DNA of 64,000 nt from Microbacterium sp. 5K110 (lineage in GTDB: Bacteria; Actinomycetota; Actinomycetes; Actinomycetales; Microbacteriaceae), in contig NZ_VBUM01000006.1 of assembly GCF_005774735.1 (NCBI RefSeq), positions 1 through 64,000 of the forward strand. Reading direction: 5' to 3'. The notes beneath the pieces are model-generated. The model saw only the letters and a list, made by a program, of their open reading frames with translations, ran no database searches and was not told the origin of the DNA. Within the stretch, counting starts at the first letter, position 1. Each line of letters starts with the position of its first letter. The translations under genes and the position numbers were made by a program. Positions 11,431-19,520 of the stretch are shown in pieces.

Positions 11431-12888
11431 TCAGGCCCGGGTCTTGGGCTTCTTCACGAAGAGCGTCTCGGTCTGCTCGAGCTCCATGCCCTTGGTCTCG
11501 GGGATCTTCCACAACACGAAGACGAACGACAGTGCCGCGAAGAACGCATACGCACCGTACGTGATCGTCAGCGACCAGTCCGCCAGCGCCGGGAAGGTCC
11601 ACGACACGAGGAAGTTCGCCAACCACTGCGCACCGGCGGCGACACCGAGCGCCTTGCCACGGATGCGGCTCGGGAAGATCTCTCCGAGGAGCACCCACAC
11701 GAGCGGGCCCCACGAGGCGCCGAAGCCGACGACGAACAGGTTGGCGGCCACGAGCGCGACGGGGCCCCAGGCGCCCGGGAGCGAGACGTCCTGACCCTCA
11801 CCGACCGCGAACGAGAAGGCCAGCGCCATCGTTCCCAGTGAGATCGCCATGAGCGCGGAGCCCACGAGCAGGAGGGGCTTACGTCCTACTCGGTCGACGA
11901 GCCAGATCGCGATGAGCGTCACGAGCACGTTGGTGACGGAGGTGATGACGCCGATGAGGAGCGAGTTGCTCTCGTCGAAACCGACCGCGCGCCACAGGCT
12001 CGTCGAGTAGTAGAAGATGACGTTGATCCCGACGAACTGCTGGAACACCGACAGGATGATGCCGATCCACACGATCGGCTGCAGCCCCAGGGCGGGACCG
12101 GCGAGCGAGGCGCCCTTGTTCTTCCGGTCGCTCTCGATGGCGCTGGTGAGGTCCTTGACGGTCTTCTCGAGGTCGGCCGGGGGGACGAGGCGGGCGAAGA
12201 TCTCGCGTGCTTCCTCCGTGCGCCCGCGGGCCAGAAGGTACCGGGGCGACTCGGGCATCGTGAAAGCGAGGAAACCGTACACGGCGGCGGGGATCACCCC
12301 GATGAGGAACATCCAGCGCCACGCGTCCAAGCCCCACCACAGCATGTTGTCGGCGCTGCCGCCGGCGGCCGCCACGAGCAGGGCGTTGCTGAGGAGGGCG
12401 GCGAAGATGCCGAGTGTGATGGCGAGCTGCTGGAGGGAGGCGAGGCTTCCGCGGATCTGCCGAGGGGCGACCTCGGCGATGTACGCCGGGGCGACGACGG
12501 AGGCGATGCCGATGCCGAGTCCGCCGAGCACGCGCCAGACGATGAGATCGGGAACGCTGAAGGTCAGCGCGGATCCGATCGACGAGATGAGGAAGAGACC
12601 GCTGCCGACCATCATGACCTTCAGCCGGCCGTAGCGATCGGACAGCGCTCCCGCGGCGATCGCGCCGACGGCGCAGCCGATCAGGGCGATCGCGACGACG
12701 AAGCCGGTGAGGATCGGCTCCTTCGTGTAGTCCGACTCGATCGAGCGGACGGCGCCGTTGATCACCGAAGAGTCGAATCCGAACAGGAAGCCGCCCACCG
12801 CCGCCGCGATCGAGAGGACGATCGCTCGTCGCCCGTAGGGGCTGCGGATGGTGAAGGCGTTGGCGGGTATCGACTGCGTCTGGCTCAC
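11431..12888 (-). CDS. MFS sugar porter
   Basis: Twelve-helix major facilitator of the sugar porter family, probably a proton-linked monosaccharide importer. Family marks are GGFLFGFDSSVINGA in helix 1, SDRYGRLK after helix 2, PESPRYLLARGR before the central loop, FQQFVGINVIFYYS in helix 7 and the C-terminal PETKGMELEQ. The 485-residue length is normal. A TACCGT box (12900-12895) lies six bases before the GTG start, so it is probably leaderless. It is divergent from rsmA and convergent with tatD. The substrate is not evident; no sugar catabolic gene is adjacent. Confidence 0.9.
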   Translation of the reverse strand: MSQTQSIPANAFTIRSPYGRRAIVLSIAAAVGGFLFGFDSSVINGAVRSIESDYTKEPILTGFVVAIALIGCAVGAIAAGALSDRYGRLKVMMVGSGLFLISSIGSALTFSVPDLIVWRVLGGLGIGIASVVAPAYIAEVAPRQIRGSLASLQQLAITLGIFAALLSNALLVAAAGGSADNMLWWGLDAWRWMFLIGVIPAAVYGFLAFTMPESPRYLLARGRTEEAREIFARLVPPADLEKTVKDLTSAIESDRKNKGASLAGPALGLQPIVWIGIILSVFQQFVGINVIFYYSTSLWRAVGFDESNSLLIGVITSVTNVLVTLIAIWLVDRVGRKPLLLVGSALMAISLGTMALAFSFAVGEGQDVSLPGAWGPVALVAANLFVVGFGASWGPLVWVLLGEIFPSRIRGKALGVAAGAQWLANFLVSWTFPALADWSLTITYGAYAFFAALSFVFVLWKIPETKGMELEQTETLFVKKPKTRA

Positions 12889-12945
12889 CCGTTCACGGTA
12901 CTCCCAGGAAAGGGACGGTGGTCCGAGGCTGGCTACAGTGGAACA

Positions 12946-13785
12946 ATGCCCGTTTCGCTCCTCGGTGCCGCCGAGATCCGCCGGCTCGCCGCCGACCTCG
13001 ACGTCACCCCGACGAAGAAGCTGGGGCAGAACTTCGTCGTCGACGCGAACACGGTGCGCAAGATCGTGCACGCCGCCCGGGTCGAGGCATCCGACCGTGT
13101 CGTCGAGATCGGTCCCGGTCTCGGTTCGTTGACCCTCGCGATCCTCGAGACCGGCGCCTCCGTCGTCGCGGTCGAGATCGACCACCGCCTGGCCGCGCGT
13201 CTTCCCGAGACGGCTGCGGTGCACGGCGTCGCGGACGACCGCCTCACCGTCATCGACGCCGACGCCCTGCAGGTGCGCTCGCTCCCGGGAGAGCCGGAAG
13301 TCCTGGTGGCGAACCTTCCGTACAACGTGTCCGTGCCGGTGCTGCTGCACTTCCTCGAGACGTTCCCGTTCCTGCAGCGCGGTGTCGTGATGGTCCAGGC
13401 CGAGGTGGGGGAGCGTCTGGCGGCCCCGTCCGGGTCGAAGGTCTACGGCGCGCCGAGCGTCAAGGCCGCGTGGTACGGCGCGTGGCGCCTGGCCGGAACC
13501 GTCTCGCGCCAGGTGTTCTGGCCGGTGCCCAACGTCGACAGCGTACTCGTGGGCTTCGAACGGGATGCCGAGCCGCGTGGCAGCGAAGAACTCCGGCGCC
13601 GCACGTTCGAGATCGTGGATGCCGCCTTCCAGCAGCGTCGCAAGATGCTGCGGCAGGCCCTGTCCGCTGTCCTGGGTGGATCGGCGGCCGTCGCATCGGA
13701 GACGCTCGAGCGTGCCGGAGTGGACCCGACCCTGCGGGGCGAGCAGCTCTCGATCGACGATTTCGTGCGGATCGCCGCTCTCTGA
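12946..13785 (+). CDS. rsmA: 16S rRNA (adenine(1518)/adenine(1519)-N6)-dimethyltransferase
   Basis: RsmA (KsgA) dimethylates the two adjacent adenines in helix 45 of 16S rRNA late in small-subunit assembly. Motifs are KKLGQNFVVDANTVRKI near residue 25, the SAM-binding VVEIGPGLGSLT near residue 50 and the catalytic NLPYNVS near residue 124. The C-terminal helical domain contains FQQRRKMLRQAL. At 279 residues it is normal in size. TACAGT stands six bases before the ATG, giving a leaderless start. A hairpin follows the stop. Confidence 0.95.
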   Translation: MPVSLLGAAEIRRLAADLDVTPTKKLGQNFVVDANTVRKIVHAARVEASDRVVEIGPGLGSLTLAILETGASVVAVEIDHRLAARLPETAAVHGVADDRLTVIDADALQVRSLPGEPEVLVANLPYNVSVPVLLHFLETFPFLQRGVVMVQAEVGERLAAPSGSKVYGAPSVKAAWYGAWRLAGTVSRQVFWPVPNVDSVLVGFERDAEPRGSEELRRRTFEIVDAAFQQRRKMLRQALSAVLGGSAAVASETLERAGVDPTLRGEQLSIDDFVRIAAL

Positions 13786-13803
13786 GGGTCGGCCCCGGGG
13801 CCG

Positions 13804-13826
13804 ACGTCGGGGTGATTTCCCGACGT
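13804..13826 (+). terminator. Hairpin after rsmA
   Basis: ACGTCGGG and CCCGACGT pair perfectly around a seven-base loop 19 bases after the rsmA stop. There is no T-tract. Confidence 0.45.
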
Positions 13827-13861
13827 GTTCACCACGCGTTCCGGAAACATGTCTGTAACAT
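13827..13861 (+). promoter_or_regulatory. Candidate PHO/GlnR-type boxes and promoter before the phosphodiesterase
   Basis: GTTCACCACGC and GTTCCGGAAAC form two 11-base repeats in phase (13827-13848), resembling actinobacterial PhoP boxes. Overlapping them, GAAAC and GTAAC are six bases apart (13844-13859), which fits the GnnAC-n6-GnAAC pattern of GlnR sites. TAACAT (13856-13861) could be the -10. These are pattern matches only. Confidence 0.35.
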
Positions 13862-13924
13862 TTCAGCCCAACCGGGAGCATCACGCCGGGGAGAGGTCGC
13901 ACCCGACGACCCGAAGGGAACGAG

Positions 13925-14860
13925 ATGCGCTACTCCGAATACCCGCGCGCCGAACGCGTGCTGCTGCACTTGAGCGACACCCATCTTCGGGCGGGGGGAG
14001 CACCGCTCTACGACCGCGTGGACTCGGAGGCGCACCTCGCTCAGGCGATCGCCGCGATCGAGGCCTCCGGCGTCCGCCCCGACGGTCTCATCTTTACCGG
14101 CGACCTCGCCGACTTCGGCGAGGGTGACGCCTACGCGCGCGTCCGGGAGCTCGTCGAGCCGGTCGCGGAGCGCCTGGGTGCCCCGGTCATCTGGGTCATG
14201 GGCAACCACGACGACCGGGCGACCTTCCGTTCGCATCTGCTCCCCTCCGACCACGGCGACCCGACGGCGCCCGTCGACCGGGTGGACGAGCTGAACGGGC
14301 TGCGCATCGTGACGCTGGACACGTCCGTTCCGGGGCAGCACCACGGCGAGGTCAGCGCCGGGCAACGCGAGTGGCTCACCGACGTGCTGTCGGTCCCCGC
14401 TCCGCTCGGGACGATCCTGGCCATGCACCACCCGCCGGTGCCGAGCGTCCTCGATCTCGCCGCGACCGTCGAGCTGCGCGAACAGCGCCTGCTCGCGGAC
14501 GTGCTGCGGGGGAGCGACGTGCGCACGATCCTCGCCGGGCACCTGCACTACTCCACGTTCGCGACCTTCGCCGGCATCCCTGTCTCGGTGGCATCCGCGA
14601 CGTGCTACACGCAGGACCTCATGGTGCCCGTCGGCGGGACGCGGCCGCAGGACGGTGCGCAGGGGTTCAACCTCGTGCACGTCTACGACGAGACGATCGT
14701 GCACTCGGTCGTGCCGGTCGTCGCCGCCGAGGTGCTGCAGTACGTCGACGCCGCCGAATCGCAGGAACGCCTGCGCTCGGCGGGAATCGTCGTGCCGACG
14801 AACCGCGAGCTCAGCGGGCGGGTGTCGCCGCCGACGACACCGATGCCGATCCTGCGCTGA
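13925..14860 (+). CDS. Metallophosphoesterase, CpdA-like phosphodiesterase
   Basis: Cytoplasmic calcineurin-fold phosphodiesterase resembling CpdA/Icc cyclic-nucleotide phosphodiesterases. All five metal-binding blocks are present in order: LSDTHL (near residue 17), TGDLAD, MGNHDD, MHHPP and GHLHYS. The 311-residue length fits. SD GAAGGGA precedes the ATG. Whether it cleaves cAMP, a nucleotide or a glycerophosphodiester cannot be told from sequence. The last 50 bases overlap the end of the convergent Stealth gene. Confidence 0.85.
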   Translation: MRYSEYPRAERVLLHLSDTHLRAGGAPLYDRVDSEAHLAQAIAAIEASGVRPDGLIFTGDLADFGEGDAYARVRELVEPVAERLGAPVIWVMGNHDDRATFRSHLLPSDHGDPTAPVDRVDELNGLRIVTLDTSVPGQHHGEVSAGQREWLTDVLSVPAPLGTILAMHHPPVPSVLDLAATVELREQRLLADVLRGSDVRTILAGHLHYSTFATFAGIPVSVASATCYTQDLMVPVGGTRPQDGAQGFNLVHVYDETIVHSVVPVVAAEVLQYVDAAESQERLRSAGIVVPTNRELSGRVSPPTTPMPILR

Positions 14861-16391
14861 CCGTTGTCTTCTCCCACGGGGCTGCGACCGGGAAGTAGCG
14901 CTCCAGGCACGCGCGCAGCGCGGGGACCCGCACCTCTTCGGGGATCTCGGGAACGCTGCCGTCGTTGAGGCAGAACATGTCGGTGTCGCGACGCGACACC
15001 AGACGCTCCATGCGGCGCAGCGAATCGAGCTGCGTGGTCTGAACGTACCGAGTGCGCGGCTCCGTGGTCACGACCGCGCGACCGGTCGCCAGTGCGTAGT
15101 AGTGGTACAGGCTGTTGGTCACCGAGATGTCGGAGGCGGAGCGGAACCGACTCGCCGCCGTGCGCGCGTAGTCCTCGGCGAACTCCTGCTCGAGCTCGTA
15201 CGCGACCGACCGCCGCAGCGGGGTGGCGCAGTGCTCGAGGTCGAGAGTGATCACCCGACCGAAGCGCTCCTTGAGCAGCGCCCGGTTGACCCGCAGGCCG
15301 TTGTCGTGGCCCGAGCGGTCGACGTGCGCCGCGCCGCTGCCGATGCGGATGCCGCTCTCGACGAAACGGCTGATGCCGGCTCCGCTGAAGAACAGTTCGG
15401 GGGTCACCGGCCGCCCGAAGAACATGTCGTCGTTGCTGTAGAGGAAGTGCTCGGCCAGCCCCGGGATGCGGTGCAGCTGAGCTTCGACCGCGTGAGAGTT
15501 GTGCGTGGGCAGCACCGTCGGGTCGGCGAAGAACTCCTCGCTGCGCACGATCGTGACCTTGGGGTGGTCGGCCAGCCACTCGGGTGTGGGGGAGTCGGTC
15601 GCGATGAAGATGCGGCGCACCCACGGGGCATACATGTGGACGCTGCGCAGCGCGTAGCGCAGTTCGTCGACCTGGCGGTACCGGGCGGCGTTGTCGTCGC
15701 CGTCGCCCACGACGTACCCCTTCATGCGGGCAGCGCGCTGCCGCTGGAAGTCGCTCGAGGAACCGTCGACCCACGAGAAGACCATGTCGACGTCGTGCGT
15801 GAACTCGTTCGGGTGCGGGTCGAACATGCCCGCGACCGTCCGCCAGCGGCGCCCGTAGCGCTCGATCTCGACGAGGTCCAGATCGGCCGCGGCGAAGGTC
15901 CGGCGCGTCAGCGCGCTCGGGCGCGGGGCCTCGACGGTCTGCGCGCCGAAACGCCACAGCTCCAGGCGCGGCGCCAGTGCAGAGCCGTAGCGGTACGAGC
16001 CCTCGGTCGAGGTGCGCGGACGGAAGACGGCGTAGGCCTCGACGGCGTGCGGGGTCGGCACCACGCTGTGCGCGGGCACCGGGTCGTCGCCGCGTGCCTT
16101 GAGGTACACGGGACCGAGCTCGGGATCGCGCAGCGCCGCGAGCGCGGCATCCGCGTGAACGGTGTCGACGACGAGCTTCGGTCGGCGGTTCGCGTCGCGC
16201 ACGAGCAGGACGGGAACACCCGCGGTCTCGATGGCGGATGCCACCGTGAGCAGATCGTCGCGCTCGGCGTCGGCGGGGGTCGAGGTGTCGTCGACGAGGT
16301 GCAGGATGCCGTCCACCATGCGGATGTCCGCCCGGGAGAGGAGTGCGCGCCAGGGGTCGGTCTCGACAGAAAGGGGGACCATCGATCGCAT
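14811..16391 (-). CDS. Stealth-family sugar-phosphate transferase
   Basis: Stealth proteins transfer hexose-1-phosphate to exopolysaccharide, as in capsule polymerases and the eukaryotic GlcNAc-phosphotransferase. Conserved regions run in order: CR1 DMVFSWVDGSSSDFQ (near residue 180), CR2 from RYALRSVHMYAPWVRRIFIA to THNSHAVEAQLHRIPGL and LYSNDDMFF, then CR3/CR4 near RNxLYHYYA and YFPVAAPWE. About 170 residues precede CR1. I chose the ATG at 16391 because GAGGAGG stands six bases before it; the ATG-like start at 16430 has none. There are no other polysaccharide genes nearby. The 3' end overlaps the phosphodiesterase by 50 bases. Confidence 0.85.
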   Translation of the reverse strand: MRSMVPLSVETDPWRALLSRADIRMVDGILHLVDDTSTPADAERDDLLTVASAIETAGVPVLLVRDANRRPKLVVDTVHADAALAALRDPELGPVYLKARGDDPVPAHSVVPTPHAVEAYAVFRPRTSTEGSYRYGSALAPRLELWRFGAQTVEAPRPSALTRRTFAAADLDLVEIERYGRRWRTVAGMFDPHPNEFTHDVDMVFSWVDGSSSDFQRQRAARMKGYVVGDGDDNAARYRQVDELRYALRSVHMYAPWVRRIFIATDSPTPEWLADHPKVTIVRSEEFFADPTVLPTHNSHAVEAQLHRIPGLAEHFLYSNDDMFFGRPVTPELFFSGAGISRFVESGIRIGSGAAHVDRSGHDNGLRVNRALLKERFGRVITLDLEHCATPLRRSVAYELEQEFAEDYARTAASRFRSASDISVTNSLYHYYALATGRAVVTTEPRTRYVQTTQLDSLRRMERLVSRRDTDMFCLNDGSVPEIPEEVRVPALRACLERYFPVAAPWEKTTVSAGSASVSSAATPAR

Positions 16392-16505
16392 ACTGTGCCT
16401 CCTCGGGGGTGATGGGGACGGTTGATACACCGTAGGGAGCCGTCGTTACGGCTGCGTTTCGGCGACGGCGCCGGACGGCGGTGGGCGGCGCGCTACTGTC
16501 GAAGA

Positions 16506-16637
16506 GTGACTGAGATCGCCCGTTCCGGCCCGGCCGCCGTCCACCCGTCTCTCGCGGGTCGGACGCTTTCGGGTCGACGTTCCAGTTTCGCACACGGCGA
16601 GGCACTTCGGTTCCGCGGGCGGCGGGCCGTCCGATGA
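16506..16637 (+). CDS. Putative leaderless 43-residue upstream ORF of ispE
   Basis: TACTGT (16494-16499) lies six bases before a GTG, the same spacing as at rsmI, metG and rsmA in this window, so a transcript would start on this codon. The reading frame encodes 43 residues, begins [11 protein letters not shown] and is Arg-rich towards its end. Its TGA overlaps the ispE ATG as ATGA. There is no ribosome binding site in front of ispE, so ispE would depend on ribosomes arriving from this ORF. I recognise no domain. Whether the peptide matters or only its translation does is unknown. Confidence 0.55.
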   Translation: MTEIARSGPAAVHPSLAGRTLSGRRSSFAHGEALRFRGRRAVR

Positions 16638-17566
16638 GGGGGCCCACGCCGCCGTCCGTCCGCGTGCGCGCGCCGGGGAAGATCAACGTCTTCCTCGAGG
16701 TCGGCGACGTCCACGACGACGGTTATCACGAGGTCGCCACGGCGTATCAGGCCGTCTCGCTGTACGAGGAGATCACCGCCACGGCGGCCGACGACATCAC
16801 GATCGAGATCGCGGGCACCTCGACGGTCGACGTCGACGGAGTCCCCACCGACGGCAGCAATCTCGCCGTCCGTGCCGCGCGGTTGCTCGCCCGGGTCGCC
16901 GGCGTCGACCGGGGCGTGCACTTGTCCGTGCGCAAGGCCGTTCCGGTGGCCGGAGGAATGGGGGGCGGGTCTGCGGACGCGGCGGCGGCGCTCGTGGCGT
17001 GCGATGCGCTGTGGGGCATCGGGATGCCGACCGCCGACCTCACGCGTCTGGCGGCGCAGTTGGGTGCGGACGTGCCGTTCGCCCTCCTCGGCGGCACCGC
17101 GATCGGCACGGGACGCGGAGACGAACTGAATCCCGCGCTGGCCTCGGGGCGATTCGACTGGGTGCTCGTGACCAACGACGTGGGGCTGTCGACACCGGTG
17201 GTCTACGGCGAACTGGACGCCCACCGGGAGCGCCACATGGTGGACATCGGTCCGGCACCGCGTGTCCCCGCCGTGGCCCCCGATGTGCTGCACGCGCTCC
17301 GGCAAGGCGACGCCCGCATGCTGGCGGCGACCGTCCGCAACGATCTGCAGGCCCCGGCGCTGCACTTGCGCCCCGATCTGGCGCGCATCCTCGAGCGCGG
17401 CGAACGATCGGGTGCCTTGACCGGGATCGTCTCGGGATCGGGGCCGACCTTGGCCTTCCTCACCGCCGACGAGACGGCGGCGATCGATCTCCAGGTGACG
17501 CTCAGCGCCGCCGGGCACCACGCCCTGCACGCCCACGGTCCCGTGGCCGGGGCCCGGCTGGTCTGA
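16634..17566 (+). CDS. ispE: 4-diphosphocytidyl-2-C-methyl-D-erythritol kinase
   Basis: IspE is the GHMP kinase of the MEP pathway to isoprenoids, phosphorylating CDP-methylerythritol. [21 protein letters not shown] near residue 12 is the substrate-binding start, [18 protein letters not shown] near residue 105 is the ATP-binding GHMP loop, and GSGPTLAFL near residue 270 is the C-terminal motif. Its 310 residues are usual for actinobacteria. The start overlaps the small upstream ORF and no other start makes sense of the N-terminal motif. Confidence 0.95.
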   Translation: MRGPTPPSVRVRAPGKINVFLEVGDVHDDGYHEVATAYQAVSLYEEITATAADDITIEIAGTSTVDVDGVPTDGSNLAVRAARLLARVAGVDRGVHLSVRKAVPVAGGMGGGSADAAAALVACDALWGIGMPTADLTRLAAQLGADVPFALLGGTAIGTGRGDELNPALASGRFDWVLVTNDVGLSTPVVYGELDAHRERHMVDIGPAPRVPAVAPDVLHALRQGDARMLAATVRNDLQAPALHLRPDLARILERGERSGALTGIVSGSGPTLAFLTADETAAIDLQVTLSAAGHHALHAHGPVAGARLV

Positions 17567-17646
17567 CGGGCCCGCACCATAGCCCAGGTCGTCACACGCA
17601 GCAATCTGCCGGTTCGTGTCGGAGGCCCTCGCTAGCCTCGACCGCA

Positions 17647-17706
17647 GTGGTTTCGTGCCGGCGGATGCCGTGTCCGCCAGCGGCCACGAAAGGGGAGTTC
17701 CCATGA
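17647..17706 (+). CDS. Putative 19-residue leader ORF before the DUF427 gene
   Basis: TAGCCT (17633-17638) is followed after eight bases by a GTG that opens a 19-codon frame with two cysteines (VVSCRRMPCPP at its start). Its TGA overlaps the ATG of the DUF427 gene as ATGA. Unlike the ispE case, the next gene has its own ribosome binding site (AAAGGGGAG) inside this ORF. It could be a regulatory leader peptide or chance. Confidence 0.35.
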   Translation: MVSCRRMPCPPAATKGEFP

Positions 17707-18005
17707 AGGCAGTACTCGACGGCGTCGTCATCGCCGAAGCCGACCGCGACGACCTGGTCTCCATCGAAGGAAACTGGTACTTCCCGCCGCGCGCGGTGCG
17801 CGAGGGCGCGCTCTCCCAGAGCCCGACGCCGTACACCTGCCCGTGGAAGGGCGCGGCCCAGTACTGGAACGTCTCCCTCGATGGCGCCGAGCTGACCGAC
17901 GGTGCGTGGTCCTACCCCGACCTCCGCCCCGGTGCGGTCGATCGCGTGGGCACCGACTTCGCGGGATACGTCGCGTTCGATCGCAAGGTCGTGGTCTCCG
18001 ACTGA
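17703..18005 (+). CDS. DUF427 domain protein
   Basis: A 100-residue single-domain protein of the DUF427 family (beta-tent fold), whose biochemical role is not established. Typical elements are GVVIAEADRDDLVSIEGNWYFP, the TPYTCPWKGAAQYWNV core and WSYPDLRPGA. SD AAAGGGGAG precedes the ATG. Longer in-frame starts exist upstream but lack a ribosome site. It lies 13 bases before the osmoprotectant transporter ATPase gene and may share its transcript. Confidence 0.85.
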   Translation: MKAVLDGVVIAEADRDDLVSIEGNWYFPPRAVREGALSQSPTPYTCPWKGAAQYWNVSLDGAELTDGAWSYPDLRPGAVDRVGTDFAGYVAFDRKVVVSD

Positions 18006-18018
18006 GTCGGGCACGCGC

Positions 18019-18843
18019 ATGATCGAGTTCTCGACCGTCTCGAAGGTCTTCCCGGACGGCACGAAGGCCGTCGACGATTTCAGCCTCGTCATCCCTTCGC
18101 GCAAGACCACCGTCTTCGTGGGCTCCTCCGGGTGCGGCAAGACGACGCTGCTGCGCATGATCAATCGCATGGTCGAGCCCTCCGCCGGCTCGATCACGAT
18201 CGACGGCGAGGACATCGCCGCGCAGCCACCCGTCCAGTTGCGACGACGTATCGGCTACGTCATGCAGAACTCCGGTCTTCTGCCGCACTTCACGGTCGCC
18301 GAGAACATCGCCACCGTGCCCGTACTCCAGGGCGAGAACCGCAAGAAGGCGCGCACCCGCGCACTCGAGCTCATGGAGACCGTGGGGCTCGATACCGCGA
18401 TGGCCGATCGCTACCCCAGCCAGCTCTCGGGCGGTCAGCAGCAGCGCGTGGGCGTGGCCCGTGGCCTCGCGGCCGACCCCAACATCCTCCTGATGGACGA
18501 ACCGTTCGGGGCCGTCGACCCGATCGTCCGTGACGAGCTGCAGCAAGAGCTCATCCGTCTGCAGAGCGACATCGGCAAGACCATCGTGTTCGTCACGCAC
18601 GACATCGACGAAGCGTTCCTTCTGGGCGACCAGGTGGTCCTGCTCGAGAAGGGTGCGCAGATCGCCCAGGTCGGAGCGCCCAGCGAGATCATCGCGAACC
18701 CGGCCAACGATTTCGTCGCAAGCTTCATCGGTGCGGTCAAGGGCAAACGCGCACTGCGCCTCAAGCAGACTGCGCACGGCACGGTCGTCGTGGATGCCGA
18801 GGGGCGCACGCAGGGTGCTCTCGTGGAGGAGCCGCGCCCGTGA
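18019..18843 (+). CDS. Osmoprotectant ABC transporter, ATP-binding protein
   Basis: ATPase of an OpuC/ProV-type glycine betaine/choline/carnitine importer. Walker A is VGSSGCGKTT near residue 37, the signature LSGGQQQRVGVARGLA near residue 136, and Walker B NILLMDEPFGAVDP. At 274 residues it lacks the tandem CBS domains that sense ionic strength in OpuA/OpuCA, so osmotic sensing would have to lie elsewhere. The ATG at 18019 begins the conserved MIEF start. Its stop overlaps the permease GTG. Confidence 0.88.
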   Translation: MIEFSTVSKVFPDGTKAVDDFSLVIPSRKTTVFVGSSGCGKTTLLRMINRMVEPSAGSITIDGEDIAAQPPVQLRRRIGYVMQNSGLLPHFTVAENIATVPVLQGENRKKARTRALELMETVGLDTAMADRYPSQLSGGQQQRVGVARGLAADPNILLMDEPFGAVDPIVRDELQQELIRLQSDIGKTIVFVTHDIDEAFLLGDQVVLLEKGAQIAQVGAPSEIIANPANDFVASFIGAVKGKRALRLKQTAHGTVVVDAEGRTQGALVEEPRP

Positions 18844-19520
18844 CCTGGGTGATCAACAACCTCGGCCTGATCGGCGAGATGACGCTGCTGCATCTGCGGC
18901 AGAGCCTCATCGCGCTGCTGGTGGGTTTCGTGCTCAGCATCCCGCTCGGGTGGTTCGCCTGGCGGTACCGCCTCGTGCGCAGCAGCGTCATCACGATCAC
19001 GGGGCTCCTGTACACGATCCCCTCGCTCGCGCTGCTGATCCTGATGCCGGTCGTCACCGGCTGGTACTCGATCGTGAGTGAGACGAACCTCATCGTGGCG
19101 CTCGCGATCTACGCGGTCGCGATCCTCGTCCGCGCCGTCGCCGACGGACTCGATTCGGTCGACGCGGGAGTGCGCCAGGCGTCCACCGCGATGGGCTACG
19201 GCTCGTTCCGGCGGTTCTGGGCGGTCGAATTCCCGCTCGCCGGGCCCGTGATCCTCGCCGGGCTGCGGGTGGCGTCGGCGAGCACGATCGCCCTGGCGAC
19301 GGTCGGCATCCTGGTCGGCATCCAGAACATCGGATATCTGTTCACGAACGGTCTGCAGCGACGGATCATCCCCGAAGTGTTCGCCGGTGTGGTCGCGGTC
19401 GTCGTGTTGGCCCTCGTGATCGACCTGCTGCTGGTGATCGCCGGTCGCCTGCTCATGCCGTGGACGCGCCGGGTGAAGACCCCCGCGCGTCGCGCGACCC
19501 GGACGGCGGTGACCGCATGA
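18840..19520 (+). CDS. Osmoprotectant ABC transporter permease 1
   Basis: Integral membrane subunit of 226 residues with about five to six helices, like OpuCB. The EAA-like loop that contacts the ATPase is QASTAMGYGSFRRFWAVEFPLAGPV. It starts with GTG in a GTGA overlap with the ATPase gene and ends in an ATGA overlap with the second permease, so all three are coupled. Confidence 0.88.
   Translation: MTWVINNLGLIGEMTLLHLRQSLIALLVGFVLSIPLGWFAWRYRLVRSSVITITGLLYTIPSLALLILMPVVTGWYSIVSETNLIVALAIYAVAILVRAVADGLDSVDAGVRQASTAMGYGSFRRFWAVEFPLAGPVILAGLRVASASTIALATVGILVGIQNIGYLFTNGLQRRIIPEVFAGVVAVVVLALVIDLLLVIAGRLLMPWTRRVKTPARRATRTAVTA

Noticed and set aside
16422-16505. Longer start for the small ORF before ispE
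   Set aside because: The upstream codons lie before the TACTGT box and lack a ribosome site; only the GTG at 16506 fits a transcript start.
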